Source of the DNA: Haliotis asinina
Taxonomy: Eukaryota > Mollusca > Gastropoda > Lepetellida > Haliotidae
DNA length: 64,000 bases
Direction: 5' to 3'
Assembly: GCF_037392515.1 (NCBI RefSeq)
Contig: NC_090295.1
Coordinates: forward strand, 19,050,001-19,114,000
Shown here one piece after another: positions 33,011 to 46,609 of the stretch (position 1 is its first letter; every line of letters starts with the position of its first letter). Both the position numbers and the translations under genes were made by a program. The notes beneath the pieces were generated by a model. That model was not told the origin of the DNA. It worked only from the letters and a program-made list of their open reading frames with translations, and searched no databases.

Positions 33011-36000
33011 TTCTGCACGAACACTAAGTTCGTATGCCTTGGAGGCTGAAGAGCCATATTAATACAGTTACTTTGAGACTTGTTTTGTGGCTGTTGAAAA
33101 GCCCTTATAATGCTATGTGAGAGGGAAATACATATTACAAAACACTTTATTTCCTCAATACTATTGTTGATGATAGCATATTGCCCTGTTTGAACGACAT
33201 TATCAGAATAAATCGTAAGGTAAGGTGTATCCCTACACATGTACACATGTAAAGTACCATATATCTAAGGTGAACATAGTCTGTTGTAGACCCTCCAGTA
33301 CAGGTTCTTGTTGCATACGTTGAGGGGACACGGTTCCAGAGTTTTCTTCATGGAAGTTTATCTCCGGTTTTACGTGTCAGGCTTCAGCAACGGACTGTTA
33401 CGCTGTGATAAACACGTGTAATACCTTGTTTGGGTGAAAGAATTGTCAGTGCGATTATGAAGAGATTTTGACAAGAAAATAAACTCGGCCGTGCTTGCTA
33501 AGCAGCGTGTCCCAATGTTGATCATGGATGTGTTTTGTTGTTATTGAAAGTAACGGTGTTATGTAAGAGAACAGCCATCTTTTGGCATCACTTGTATCCA
33601 TCTCAGGGCTCTCCTTATCGTGTAAATAATTCTGTAAGTTGTCGTTATTGCACAGTCCACCAGAAGACGGGGTGCTGCCATAAGAGAGAAGTTTTTGTCT
33701 TCATTCCATTTTTCACTTGGGGCATCCCTGGTGGACCCACTGAAACCTTTCCGGGATACCAGTTTCTTCTGAGTTTTTGCAAATCAGGAGGATCTTGAAA
33801 TATAAGACCACAGTCATCATAAGAAGGCATGGTTGAGAGGTGTTCTTCTCCACACGTATGAAATGATGTGTGTTAACTGGATACATCTGTGTCGCCAAAG
33901 TCGTGATGGGTTGTTGATCCACGGGGTTATTGAACAGAAGCTGATAGTGACAGCTCCTTCGTTGTGTATGACCTTCGCTGTCATGCAAGTTTGGGTTCAA
34001 GGCAGTCACTGAGAGATTACGAAGATGACGTAATTGCATAAACAGATCAGTCTTAGCTGGCTGTTGACATTAAGTCGTCAAGGATAACCACATTCACCAC
34101 ATTCAGGTCCAGAAACGCCTCCTCTTCCAGGATGGAAGGAATGCTTAGATGAAATTCAACATAAAGATGTAACATGGGTTTGAATGACGTTATACAAGGG
34201 ATGCCATCGTTTGTAGAGCCACATAATACGTTCAAGATAAGGTTTAATGTTCATCCATTCTAGAAGCTGCTTCTTGATAATCAGGGTAAATGGGCGTAAC
34301 AGTTTAAATTCATCACCCACATGTTGGTACTGTTGCTGTTGCTGCTGCTCCTTGAGATCTTCTCCTGAATGTATTCTTCGAATATGACCGGACTAGTCAT
34401 GGGCCCAAACATACTGTTTAGAGCATACGGGACAGGGATGCATATTCACAAGTCGGCAGTCCTACTACTAATGGCACCTTTAGCCTTTTGTCTCGGTTTT
34501 CCCTAAAATCTCTTTTAGCTATAGACTACACTTTCTCTCTTCAACCTAGCTTTAGCCTGTTGAACGACTTGTTGGGTGGGCGATGGGAGAAAAAACGTGT
34601 CTATAGAAGGGGGTTAGATGTATCTTCACCCCTTGCTTTTCGTAATAGCTGACATAATCATCTTCATTAGTAAAAATGATTTTTGGATAGCGCTTTACCC
34701 TGCAAATAGTGATGTTGGCACATTTCCTAGGATCGAGGAATCGAAATAAGAATAAAAAGAATCTTAGGTTCTCCAGTATCTCCTGTTCATTCTGTTGCTC
34801 CACTTGAATATTGACTCTCAGGTTGCAGATCAAGTGTCACTGTTACGGCTCCACGGCTAAATGAAGGTAGATTTCCCCCATGGCCCTTCATATAGATGAA
34901 TACAGTCTGTACATTTATTTCACTTTGATGTGATGTGTCATAAGGAGGACGACCACTATAAGTGAATCATAATGAAGACACATATCTGTACACTATCACA
35001 GCGTTTAACCTTGGGTTGAAAGTAAACGGAATAAGAATATCATTCAGTGAATGTCCTCTGGCTTTCATCATCACATGAAACAAAACATACAGTCTACAGG
35101 TTTTACTATTTTTACTTTGAAGTATTTGTATATTGTGTTGGACAGATACGCCATTCCTTTGTAGTATTGTGTGGAACGTCCTTTGATAATACTGAGGTTT
35201 GCTTCCCAAACTGTCAAGAAACTTCTGTGTATTTCGAATCTGGCACCCAAATAGCTATCCGGTGTTGTTCATGTTGATGAGAGGCGTGGTTATTCAAAAT
35301 GTATTCGTTGGGATATATGTGGATATGGTTCGTTTTAAATGATCGGCAGCGAGCACTTTCATGTATTTAGTAACACTGTCCTTGTTGAAGAAGCCTTGCA
35401 GTTGTGGTGTATTCATGGTGGTAATGTTATGTCAACTTAAAAATGATCTGACCAGTGATGAAAGTGATCCGAAATGAAGGGGTTTTATAATTAAAATAGA
35501 AAAGAGATGAAAGTAGTATGTGGCACTGAAACATGTGGCATTAAGCTGATTGGCCCAAAATAATGGTTTGATGTGATGGTGTGATGTGTCATGCCGTTTC
35601 CCACGGGGTCACTGAACAGCAGTCGACGTGAATGTATGCGTGTGTGTGTGTTTGTGTGTGCGCGTGTTTGTTTGTGTGTTTTAGGCGTGTGTGTAGATGG
35701 TTCGTCTTTTTTATCCCCAGGGTTCAATTTGGTCCTTGTAGAACTAGTTTGATGGGGAATGACAGGGCACGGAGATACTTCCCAGGTTCTATCCAACAGT
35801 TGTGCACTTGCAACGGCAAGAGATTGATTAGTCTCTCTTGTGACATTGTGACATTCTTCTGGTAACAGAACTGTCAAGAAGAACCTGAGGTTTACCTTTC
35901 TTTCTCACGGCAGAGACAACTTTCCTGGGCCCAGCCACATATAAGAAGAATACAACACAATCCTAAGTTAGTAACCCATTCCTATATATACTATTGAAAA

Positions 36001-36204
36001 ACGCATAGGTGTGTTGTTTTGTTTCAAAATGAACGTTTTAGCATTTGTATGGTATAGACAACATATCCATCAATATTTGTAACTGGTACACCTAGTGCAC
36101 ATTTCACATCCATAAAGAGGACAAATGTTGAAAATGTTGACTTTGATGCATTGTCGTCATAATGAGTTTTTGGAAATTGGCATTCGTTAAGAGGAACTTT
36201 CAGC

Positions 36205-36960
36205 ATGCCACGTCTTGATGTTCCCACCAGACACATCGCCATCGGAAGGCTGCACGCTTGAGAGACACAATTCTGAGTTGCTAGGCGTCTGAACTTTAGT
36301 CAGAGCTCCGTTTCCAGGTTTGTTACCCTCTTTCACCAGACTGGTACAGCAAATGACCGTCGAAGATCAGGTAGAGTATGAGTCACTTCGCCAGCTCAGG
36401 GTCGCTACATACGTGTCCTTTATTTACACGATCGTACAAATACAGGTGAGGGCACAGCAGCCAGGATAGGAGGCAGAAGACTCTACGTCGGCAAAGTCCT
36501 ACGCGGTGTTCACCGCGCCAATCGACTCTGTTGGTGTAACAACGTCATTAGACGGGACTTACGCAACTGGCTCCGAATTTGGTTCAACGATGAGTCCATT
36601 TTTCTGCTGCAGAGACATGACGGGAGGAACAGGTAGACGGGCGTGTCAACGAACGTTATGCGCCAAACTGCGTACGTCAAGTGGACAGATTTGGCGAGAA
36701 AAGTGTCGTTATGTGGGCAGTGATATACTACACTGATAGTACGCATATGGTCCATGTTCAGAGGAATGTGAAAGCAGTACACTACTACACAGTACACTAC
36801 TACAGAGACGCCATCCTGCAGCCGCACCTCCTGCCATTGACGTCCAACGTGAAATGTTTCAGCAGGATGACGTCCGCCCACACACAGCACGTGTTACAAG
36901 GGATTTTGTGGCTGCTAGCAACGTGAATGTGCTCCCGTGGTTATGTGCTTCTTGTTTTGA
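36205..36960 (+). mobile_element. Tc1-like transposase remnant, more complete
   Basis: Starts with the same HTH region (CATGCCACGTCTTGATG), now frameshifted. A WFNDESIF stretch (36580-36603) holds the first catalytic Asp region. An open frame at 36681-36926 (VVMWAVIYYTDSTHMVHVQ and on) covers the middle of the catalytic domain. The terminal DxNPIE region is not seen. Inactive; no inverted repeats found. Confidence 0.75.
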
Positions 36961-37044
36961 ATGGTATATCTCACCTTTAGGCTAAATTGTATTTCTTGTT
37001 TTACGGAGTTTTTGTCATAGGAAAGCCTAACAGCGGGAGCTAAT

Positions 37045-38245
37045 GGCCTTCAATGTTCACTGAATGTTATATCTGATTGTGCATAAAAACATGGCACATT
37101 AAGTTTAATGTTGGTAAAAGTGCCTCCCTTTTATTTGTTGATTGTCATAAACATGAATGCCCAGAACTATGTTTGGGTGCTCAAGTTATTAGCCGCAAAA
37201 CGGATATCGTATATACAGTCCCATACATAAACACTGCGTACTGTTTTAATATGTGAAAACCTTAGAAAGTCAGTTGGTGTTAACACAGTAATGGATTGTA
37301 TTTTGGTGATCTACATACTATGCATGCTGTATGCATATATGAAAGCATCAAACTACCCTGTGGTATTTTTGCCTGTAATATGTGGTGTAAGTTACCAACT
37401 AAAGAAAGCTATATGCTTTCAAAAACACTTATGTGAAAAGCTACCAGGGTTCTCTAGACGCACCTGTTCGGTCATTGCCAGAGATTGTCTTGGACTTGTA
37501 TCACTTTGTGCGTATATTGATAATAGTTCCTGGGAAGACCGCTTTACGTCTAACACTAATGTTAGTTTCATTTTCAAACGGATTCTTCACTGTAAATTAG
37601 CTCAACATGATTTTAATGACAGTACGCAAATCCTTTCCTTTGCAATATATGTTGTATCTTGCCTGTAAATATGATCTTATCGAATATGTAATCGTAACTC
37701 ATCTGCATTTCTTTCTAAAAAACATTGGTCTAACCTTTTAAAAGATAAAGTCTGAAAGTTTGAAGCAAATGTCGTTACCTCTGAACTTAACCACAGATAT
37801 TCTCTCTTACGCAATCCAGCTGCTGCTAACAAGCTTTAGATAATAGTTTTTAATAATTCAGATTATTTCTATGACACATCCTCTCATATCCGTTTAGGTA
37901 CCTTTGCTGTACAAGCTACAGAATGCGTGTGTGGCACATCCACTTATGACATTGTAGAATATTTATGTGTCTTCTGTCCACAAACGGAATGTAACAGAGA
38001 ACGTATTTTTAACTCTTATTGATCTACTGGATGCTAGAATCTTTGTAAGTGTTTGGAATGATGATGACGATGATGATGATGATGATGATAATGTGCTGAT
38101 TAGTTTTCTACTTGGGAGAGTGGCAAATGACAACATTAAAGATCTTGACATTGGTTTATGGAATCAATGTATGAAAGTCACAATTAAAGCTGTTCATGAA
38201 TGGAAAGGTTACATATTACACAAGATTCACATTCCGCTATAATGT
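37045..38245 (+). mobile_element. LINE (non-LTR) fragment, unit 2
   Basis: Homologous to 16915-18130, starting just after the catalytic box (GGCCTTCAATGTTCACTGAA). An open frame at 37291-37668 covers the middle; the end frame 37967-38242 has WNDDDDDDDDDDNVLISFLL and KDLDIGLWNQC. The Asp run is a GAT microsatellite at 38058-38090. Confidence 0.75.
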
Positions 38246-38260
38246 ATATCGCTCTTGGAG

Positions 38261-38271
38261 ACACACACACA

Positions 38272-38319
<48 letters not shown>

Positions 38320-38320
38320 C
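38261..38320. repeat. (CACG/CA)n microsatellite, unit 2
   Basis: About ten ACGC units flanked by CA runs, at the end of the LINE fragment. Confidence 0.92.
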
Positions 38321-38324
38321 GGCT

Positions 38325-38690
38325 CTTCAGATGGTTAATGAAAGTTAAATGTTGTCACAGGCGACGCACACTAGTAACGCATGTGTCGTCATCATGAGGA
38401 TGTCGTTACAGTTAGTGGACGACGTAAAACGTAGTCATGGATAACAGCAGGGTTGCGTATGTGACGTCATCATGTTTTTCACGTCATAATTAGAAACAAT
38501 TGTTTAGTTATGCATTATGGTTTCAGTTCACAAGTACACACTGAGTTACATTAGGAAGGATACAAAATTATACTTTTGAATTGAGCTTAGGTTTAAAAAG
38601 CCAGTGTCTGCAGTATACTGTTCTACACATCCCGCACATGTCAAGACATATGTGACGTTTTACTGCTTAACGTACAGCATCTTCAACTAC
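38325..38690. other. Sequence private to the spacer between genes 2 and 3
   Basis: No match to other units and no gene seen. It lies between the CACG repeat and the Penelope fragment and may be the untranslated end of that element. Confidence 0.4.
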
Positions 38691-38930
38691 CCCACGTGAA
38701 TATCCTTGTAGTCTTCAATACTTCTAATCTCACATTTCTTGTGTCCACATTCAAAACAATAGTACATACTTCTCTTGCCATTTCATATGGAATATCTATT
38801 TTTGTGTGCCGAGGGTGGCATGAACTGAATAGCAGGTATTGATGCGTGGCCGTCGACTTGTACTAGATATCTGTTTTCAGTTGGTTGCCTTGCTTCAGAA
38901 CTTTTACATCCAACAATGATTTAACCCTTC
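38690..38930 (-). mobile_element. Penelope-like element, post-RT segment, - strand
   Basis: Translating the - strand from 38930 gives KSLLDVKVLKQ, then KSTATHQYLLFSSCHPRH and KIDIPYEMAREVCTI, a very characteristic Penelope-like (PLE) run just downstream of the reverse transcriptase palm, with one stop in it. It faces the RT fragment at 39045-39195 on the other strand. Confidence 0.75.
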
Positions 38931-39044
38931 CACACTACTACACTTCATGCGCTACTCTGGTGATAGAATATGTAGAAGAATTGTGATATACCAAAGTAGC
39001 GACTTCAGTATAGATGAAAAGACAGCAAAACATGTTAGTGAAAC

Positions 39045-39478
<434 letters not shown>

Positions 39479-39489
39479 TTCTTGTTTTA

Positions 39490-40950
39490 CGGATTTTTGT
39501 ATTACAAATTCTTTCAAATCGCGATTGTCAAGACTTTTCACTAAAATTTCGCAAACTTAGTTCTCTAAAATGCGTCGTTTGGACTTCTTACAAGTCTTTA
39601 CTTTACTTTACATCAAAATCGTAGTTGCTGATTTAAAGAACAATTAAAGTTTGTCTGTCTGTCTGTATTGAACAAGACTTGCTTCCACCGTTGCTTTTAC
39701 CGTTACGCTGCACTCAGCTAAGGGGCCAAGTCTATCTAGCGTCAATTGTTTAGTTCTCTACTGATGCCAATATCCTACGGAATATTATCTTATGTTAGTT
39801 TTCATTTTCTTTACCGACACACTATTGAGGTGATATAGGGTTTAACGTCGTACTGGAAAATATCAGACTCATGGCGACGTGAATCCGTGTGTATGTGTGG
39901 CTGCTTATGCTAGCCAAGACTTCGCCGGGTTTAATAGTCCTAGCTCACTGAGACACCACGAGGCAGTTAATCACAAATGATATTGACTACCCCACTTAGA
40001 CACATTATAGCCCGAGCCGTCCATGCTGTACCCATACCCAAAGCGCCACACATGGACCAAGAAGTACCATATTTTAACGTCTTTTTGTATAACGCAGCCG
40101 GAGATCCGCACTCCAAATGGACCGACATACTGCTATGGTTCATTTGTTCCAGTCTCCATTGATATCATAATATTCCATAAACGTTGAGCCGGAATGTCGT
40201 CAGAATGGGAAATTCTGGAGAATCCTGGAAATTCGACCTGATTTGAAAAACTTTTTATCAAATTCCGAACGCATTCCATCTATTCGAATGAATGCTTGTA
40301 AAATTCCCGTTTATAGTGAACATGTTCAAAACTGTCGATCGAGATACATTCGGTGTGGAAAAATATCACCCGCCATTTGAGCTACATTCGAACTGCATTC
40401 TAAGCATTTTAACTGCATTCTAATTACATTCTAAGTAATCTCTTTAACTGTATTGTAAATATTCTAGACATACACGAGGGAGAAAAAAAGAGAAAAGTCA
40501 CTTCAAATTTTATTTTAACATTCCCTCTCGAATGAATTTCGAATTTTGGATTTATTTATGTGAGTGTTTCTCCTTGATTTTTCACAGTTTGTCATTTCGA
40601 TATAAGTGTGAAGGAGTCTTGAGGTGAAGCACCTTCGGGATACGACACGACGTTGTCGACCATCAATCACATACCCTGGGCACGTCACTAGAGACATAAA
40701 ACAAAGGATGTTGGGTACGTTCGACAAGAACCGAAGAAACAAGAGGATTGACGGGCACGTCACTAGACACATTAAACAAAGGATATTTGGTATGTAAGAA
40801 CTTAAGAACGTGGAGGGTTGTACTTACAGTAGTGATAGTAGTGTTCGTCACATGAATGTTGCATGAACTAATCAAACACGTGATTGTTGAGAGGTCGTAT
40901 ATATTTAATTTTCAATCCGTAAATTTACCGACTGCATAAACGTGTCATCT
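39490..40950. other. Conserved upstream block, unit 3 (shortened on the left)
   Basis: The CA array joins it directly at ACAAATTCTTTCAAATCGCG. About 1.6 kb present in unit 2, including the LINE tail, is missing. It contains a local duplication of the CGGGCACGTCACTAGACACA stretch (near 40678 and 40756). Confidence 0.55.
40388..40465 (+). repeat. Upstream minisatellite, copy 3
   Basis: AACTGCATTCTAAG-type repeats, slightly shorter than in copies 1 and 2. Confidence 0.55.
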
Positions 40951-40967
40951 GAGCGTTTCAACTGCAT

Positions 40968-41024
40968 CACGTGACCGTCCCCTGAGTGTATAAAAGAGAA
41001 ACGGTACGAAAAGGAGTTTATCAG
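40968..41024 (+). promoter_or_regulatory. Core promoter of EPDR copy 3
   Basis: CACGTG at 40968-40973 and TATAAAAG at 40989-40996. The spacer reads CCCCTGAGTG rather than the CCCCGGGGAG of copies 1 and 2, and this version is shared with copy 4. Confidence 0.75.
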
Positions 41025-41065
41025 AGAAATTCTCACAGATTCATCTACAACGAAACACTTCCAGA

Positions 41066-42314
41066 ATGATCCTACAAGTAGTACTACTTCTCGCTTTCCT
41101 GTCTGGTGCCATTGCCGGAGTCTGTTGTCCTCCATCCCGTTTCAACGCATTCCAGTACGTCACTATTGTCAACTCTACCACAAGAATACGTGTAAGTATA
41201 GCTTTCTGTTAATCTTCCTTGGCTTATGAAGGAACTCTCTTCTTTTCGTAGACTGAATCTGCATGGGGATGGACGGTCCAATAGTCTAGAGGTTAAAGAG
41301 TTAGCTCGTCACTCCTAAGGTTCAGGATCGATCGGGCATAATGGGTACACGTGGGTAAAATGTGTGAAGACCACTTTTGGTGTACAAGTCGTGAAATGTT
41401 GTTGAAAGTGGCGTAAAACCATACGTAGCACACACTGACTGGCATGGCGATATAATGTCATCCTATTTTGAAATCATCTTTACCATTATGAAGCAGAAAA
41501 TTAAAATATAGCAGGAAAGAATCTTTTGATTTGTCATGTTGTGGCACACTCATTGACCGACAGAGTGACCGTATTCTTAACAGAGAGCAGCGGGATCTGA
41601 ATGCTTGTTGTCTTGCAGTATAGCGCACGAATTGTTATTGTTATAATCGTAACTTATACCATCAGGGTTCTTTCGCAAATCGGTCCCTGTACCGACAACT
41701 GGCATTATCAACCGCGTTGTAATTGCCCTTCTTAATATTCATAACCACTACATTGTCAAAAATGTATTTATTAGGATGAGGCAAATCTTTTCATAGCCAC
41801 AGTTACATTTTGGAAGGGGAACAAGAGAAATATATATCTCCCTTCCAACGAATTGCATTCGCAAAATATCAATAATTTCCGTAAATCAAGCGTGATTCAG
41901 TGTTACTGGAGATAAAGAAATACTTCCACAAATACGTTTCTACTGGGATTTGGGTACATTGCAATGTACCTCGCTCGTTAGAGGCTTACATTGAAAATAA
42001 CAAAAGAGCGCTTAGCCAATCTGAAAATGACATTTAGGTGTGAGATACGACATATAAATAAGCTTTGGGTTTTTTTTATCCTCTTTATTACATCATAGGC
42101 TGGTACAAAAACCGCATGGGTAATCGTATCTGTGTTTATTGTTTCAATAGTGAATAATATGTTTCTTATCATTCAGGATGTTTTGTTTTCCACTTAATTC
42201 ATGTATTCAAATCTGTATAGAATTGGAAAAGACCAGAGTTCGTGAGATCTGCAGCTGTGGTATTAATTAAAAAGAAAATTGCACCAGGAAACGTGATTAA
42301 CAGTGTCATGAAAA

Positions 42315-42362
<48 letters not shown>

Positions 42363-45081
42363 GTATACACACACACGTACTGCAATTTCGCTGAGTACAA
42401 CGTGAAACATACTGAGAAATAAACAGAGGATCACAGAAAAAAATCCTTTAATATTTTACAGTGTTATTGTTAATATCTGGACTAAGAGGTAAAACATTTA
42501 GAAACAGATGTGGCATTTATCTTGTTGGGGACACCAGAAACATGCTTCGCACATTGTACCCATGCATTGATTGGAACCTGTGTTTTCGGAGTAACAAACG
42601 AATGCTTCAACCACTATGCTACAATACCGCCCCTGTGCAGGGCTGAAGCATTGACACTGTAATTGGGAGTTCTTGAAATGCCATAGCCACCTTTTGATTT
42701 GCATGAACTTTTTCACCAAATTTCTTTATTCATATATTTCTACGATGACATTATCTCCTGGACACATGTTTTCAGGGCTTGTATTACATGGTCTACGACG
42801 GTCCCAACGAACGATACCTTCTCACTGGCGACCGCCTTAAGAATTTATACGGCACAACCAAAGTAATCTACGACTACAAGAAGGTGAGGGGACAAACGAT
42901 GTGCTTTACGACTGGACTTGATTGATTGTTTGTTTGACGCCGCACTCGACAATATTCCATCTATTTTGATCGGAAGTGGATCATGCAATCCAGGGATCAA
43001 CTGCATGAAGATCGATCGTCGCAGTTGGCATACCATGGCATGTGTCAACCAAATCTGCGAAACTGGATCCATGATAAACTGCAGCATGGTATCCCAATGG
43101 ATAACAACGAAACAGTTTAACTTACTTTTATGTAACTTTCTTTCGTTCCTTTGTTTTTAAGGGTGAAGATTATTGTCTTAATTATTTTCAATTTCAAGAC
43201 ATATACGTCTCTCTTTGATGATAATGATGACTACAAGTCTATGTCGAAAAGGCTCTTTGTTTAACATTTCGAAACAATATTGTTTGTTTACAGGGAATTG
43301 CTTACAATATCGACGTGCAGAAACGCTCTTGTACAACATTCCCCCTTCATGGAAAATTCGAGGATCAGGAGAGCGTTTGTGTTCCACGTAAGTCATTTCA
43401 AAGTATATGTTTCAATGTTCTGTCCATAGATCACAACCTTCGATCAAAATTTAGAGTAGACATCCCATTAATTTGAATTTCTCAAGAGTACACTAAAACG
43501 GCCGTGTAACATTAGGAATAGATTGTGTGTCGTCACACCATCAACCACTTGTTTACCTGACATAGATGGCCTGTCAGCGGAAAATTGGTACTTGGTGAGA
43601 TAAACCATGTGATTATCCGGGGTAGTAATGATCAGAATGTAAATATATACAAGCACTTAATAGATGAAAATGATTTACGACTTCATTTAGACTGCAAGAA
43701 CATTGCTGATCCATTTGTGACCAATAATTTACATTTCGAAGTCTTCCTAGAATGTTGTGTCAAACAAGAAACAAACAACAAACAAACCACCCATATATGA
43801 AATAATCGCATCCTGTCTTGAATTCAAAATTGCCTCTGTTCACTAAGCGAAAAATGGGTACCCGGCTGGTGCCGTTTACCATTGTCCTCCTAACGCCGAA
43901 CGGACTGCTTGGGTTATTCGAGGTTTTAACTGCACGCTTTGGTCAAGATATTAAGTTATATTTACTCAATATGGGATTATTATCGTTATCTTAACTAATA
44001 AGATTTAATCTCAGGCGACGCTGTGTACACCAGTCGTTCAGCATATGGCTTCGATCAAGGCGCGCTCCCTTCATGGTCATACGAATACAACAGGACCCAT
44101 CCCGACGGGAGGAATCAGAATATCGTGACAACTGTGACGAAGGAAAACTGCATACCAATAGTCACCACAACGATCTCAACAGACGCAGCAGGTTGGTATG
44201 GGGGAGTTAGGGGTAAATAAGTGTGTGAGTGGGTGAGTGTGTTTAGTTTTACCCCGCTTTTAGCAATATTTCGACAACATCAAGGCGGGTGACACCAGAA
44301 ATGGGTTTCACACATTGCAGCCATGTGGGGATTCGAACCTGGGTTTTCGGCGTGACAAGTTGACGCTTAACCAGTTGACTTACCGATAGTAGTTAATATC
44401 TAGCGTCACATCGCAACATTTTAAAAGTAATATATTCAGTGTGCAAAAACCTGTCGTCGATGAACAGTAAAATGTGTAGTTTTACTTTATTATAAAGAAT
44501 AGTATGACAAGCCCAAATTTATTAAAACTGGTGTCACTTGCTTAATCATTTCCCAACTTGCTTGAGGCCATACGGGCTTATATTACTTTTTCAACCTGCA
44601 TGGTCCCCAGCTGGATTTACATAAGCACTTCGGCAGCATGGGTGAGTGAGAGGTGAAAGGAGAGTTTAGTGAGTGGGTGACCGCAATACTTAGTGAGTGA
44701 GTGTTTGACTGAGCTATCATTAGGACAGTGGTCCAGCAAATAAAGTCATCAAGGCTTGGATTAGAACTGGTCTTCACTGACCTATGTTGGTCGTAAGAGG
44801 CGACTAACGAGATTAACTGGTCAGGATCACTCACTTGCTTGACACATGCCGTCGCATCCCAAATACAGAGTTAAATGTTGGTGAAGTCACGATTATTTAC
44901 AGACCACTGTCACATAGTTTGAATATAGCCGAGGGCAGCGTTAAACAATTAACAATAAATCAAACTGATGTACACTTTCTCTCCAGGAGGAAACTCTCTT
45001 CACATTCTCGGATACAACGATTTCTATCCAGGCATCCGAGATATCAGCATGTTGGAAATTCCGTCATACTGCCGTGCCTGA
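41066..45081 (+). CDS. Ependymin-related secreted protein, array copy 3
   Basis: Exons 41066-41191, 42776-42883, 43294-43387, 44015-44191 and 44987-45081 encode 199 residues. It lacks two codons (the ST pair) at the signal peptide/mature boundary, reading GAIAGVCCPP, and has AFLSG where the others have ACLSG, so the cysteine inside the signal peptide is lost. The cleavage site may therefore shift by a residue or two, but the CC pair is kept. Exon 4 (TSRSAY, LPSW, RNQNIV) matches copy 1, while KENCIPIV matches copy 2, a sign of mosaic history. Exon 5 protein is identical in all four copies. The frame is intact and all splice sites are canonical. Confidence 0.92.
41265..41432 (+). mobile_element. 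tRNA-derived SINE in intron 1, copy 3
   Basis: Orthologous to 3706-3870; the B-box is altered to GGATCGATC. Confidence 0.68.
42316..42360. repeat. (CA)n microsatellite in intron 1, copy 3
   Basis: Uninterrupted run of about 22 CA units. Confidence 0.95.
42520..42640 (-). mobile_element. tRNA-derived SINE, intron 1, copy 3
   Basis: Same element and place as 5155-5275, with a short deletion at its left edge. Confidence 0.68.
42922..43085 (+). mobile_element. SINE fragment in intron 2, copy 3
   Basis: Same as 5545-5705. Confidence 0.65.
44225..44392 (-). mobile_element. tRNA-derived SINE in intron 4, copy 3
   Basis: Same element as 25390-25555, with GGGATTCGAACCTGGG conserved. Confidence 0.78.
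44745..44955 (-). mobile_element. SINE fragment before exon 5, copy 3
   Basis: As 25985-26230, with an internal deletion. Confidence 0.62.
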
Positions 45082-45955
45082 TACTGTAAGTAAATCGAAA
45101 ATAAAGACCGCTTTTGGTAGTCCAGTGAGTCCAGTGCACCAGATAGTAACATATCACTCAATAATATACATACAAACATTCACTGTGTGAAAAAAATAAC
45201 AATGTTTCAACGAACATCATATATCCACATTTCTGTAACTAACACAAATGTAATACCAAATACTATACCGGATTAGAATTGGTCTTCGGATTAGAATAGG
45301 TCTTCAGTAACCCATGATTATGAGAAGCGACTAACGGGATCCGGTGGCCAGGCTCGACTGAAGTGGTTGACAGACGTCATCGTTTTCCAAATGCATAGAT
45401 TGATGCTTGTGCTGTTGATCACTGGATTGTTTGGTCCAGACTCGATTACAGACAGCCACCATGTAGCTGCAATTTTGCAGATACGGCGTAAAGCTTTGCA
45501 CTCAGTCGCAAATTGAGTAGTATTAAATACTTCCTTTTCTTGCTTTGGCAGATTCAAGATAAACGTATTCTTTTTCTGTGTCACCCATTCAATATTAGAC
45601 ACACTCTTGCGACCCAAACATTTGTGAATTAATTCCATACACTAATATTTGTATTTCAAGACGAGTGGTTCTGTCTGTTATAATAGCACATGGTGTTACA
45701 TTTGATTAAGCTCATGACTGTGGTACAATTTAACATCTAAAAATGACTTTCGTGCAAAAATACCCTAGTGGTTAATCGGGCTCGATTTTCCATATGGGTA
45801 CAGTATGTTACTAGAATGTACATGAGCCTATGTATTTTTTTTCTGTTTCAGATTATTCCGGAAAAGAACGACCAGGAACTGTCGTGCACAAATCACTATG
45901 AAAATCACTATTTTTTTTTATATCAATAAAACTATTAGGGATGGCAATATTGTGG
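45082..45955 (+). other. 3'UTR of EPDR copy 3 with a UTR intron and poly(A) signal
   Basis: Donor GTAAGT at 45086, acceptor ending at 45851, terminal exon from 45852 and AATAAA at 45925-45930. Confidence 0.65.
45280..45505 (-). mobile_element. SINE fragment in the 3'UTR intron, copy 3
   Basis: As 7550-7700 but fuller, with the GCGACTAACGGGATCCGGTG part present. Confidence 0.6.
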
Positions 45956-46124
45956 AAATCCGTAGATTTAAATGCAAATTAATTGGCCCTGGACCCTGTT
46001 ATCGTATATGTCTCTCCATACCCCCAGCTGACTTTCAGCTGAAATTACTTTCACCCCTTGCCATCCCTGTAAAAATACAAAAATGTGTCTTATTTTGTAT
46101 TCATGCTTATTGAGAATGCAACAT

Positions 46125-46300
46125 GTCTCAGAATCGGAGCCATACAATCCTATGAACAACAGCATGAGCATCGAAATCAGCAGGTGGTATACGATGGCAT
46201 GTGTCAATCAAGTCAGCGAACCTGACCATCTGATCTCGTTAGTCGCCTCATACGAGCATAAGTCACTGTAGATCAGTTTTAACGTGGATCTTTACGGGTG
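46125..46300 (+). mobile_element. SINE 3' half downstream of copy 3
   Basis: As 8310-8510. Confidence 0.65.
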
Positions 46301-46451
46301 CTATGTGCAATCATATGGTTTAACAGTTTCCACATCTACTTGGAAGGCACAAACTCCAAGGAAGTTTACTGTTTAAATCACTAATTAGGCCTGGCTATTC
46401 AAGGAACCATTTAACTAATTTAAAAGTAATACCCTGCACACCTAAATCTTC

Positions 46452-46605
46452 AAGAGTGAGTGAGAAAGTTTAGTTTTACGCCACTTTTAGCAATATTTAA
46501 GCAATGCCAGGGTGGAGGATACTAGAAATGGGCTTCACAAGTTGTACCCCTGTGGGGGATGGAACATTACCATCGATCATTTACACACTGAACAACCCCA
46601 GCGAA
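46452..46605 (-). mobile_element. SINE downstream of copy 3
   Basis: As 8651-8805. Confidence 0.68.
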
Positions 46606-46609
46606 CCTA

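Larger units (their letters stand above)
31470..35880 (-). mobile_element. Polinton/adintovirus-like fossil, unit 2
   Basis: Counterpart of 13480-16150, broken in many places and interrupted by the SINE-like insertion at 32430-33010 and tandem repeats. Parts in - strand order: a leading ORF of unknown role (35877-35491), further ORF pieces (35209-34967 and 34833-34552), an ATPase-like region (about 34320-33640) and an acidic tail whose Asp run is the CAT microsatellite. More of the element survives here than in unit 1, but all of it is decayed. Confidence 0.62.
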
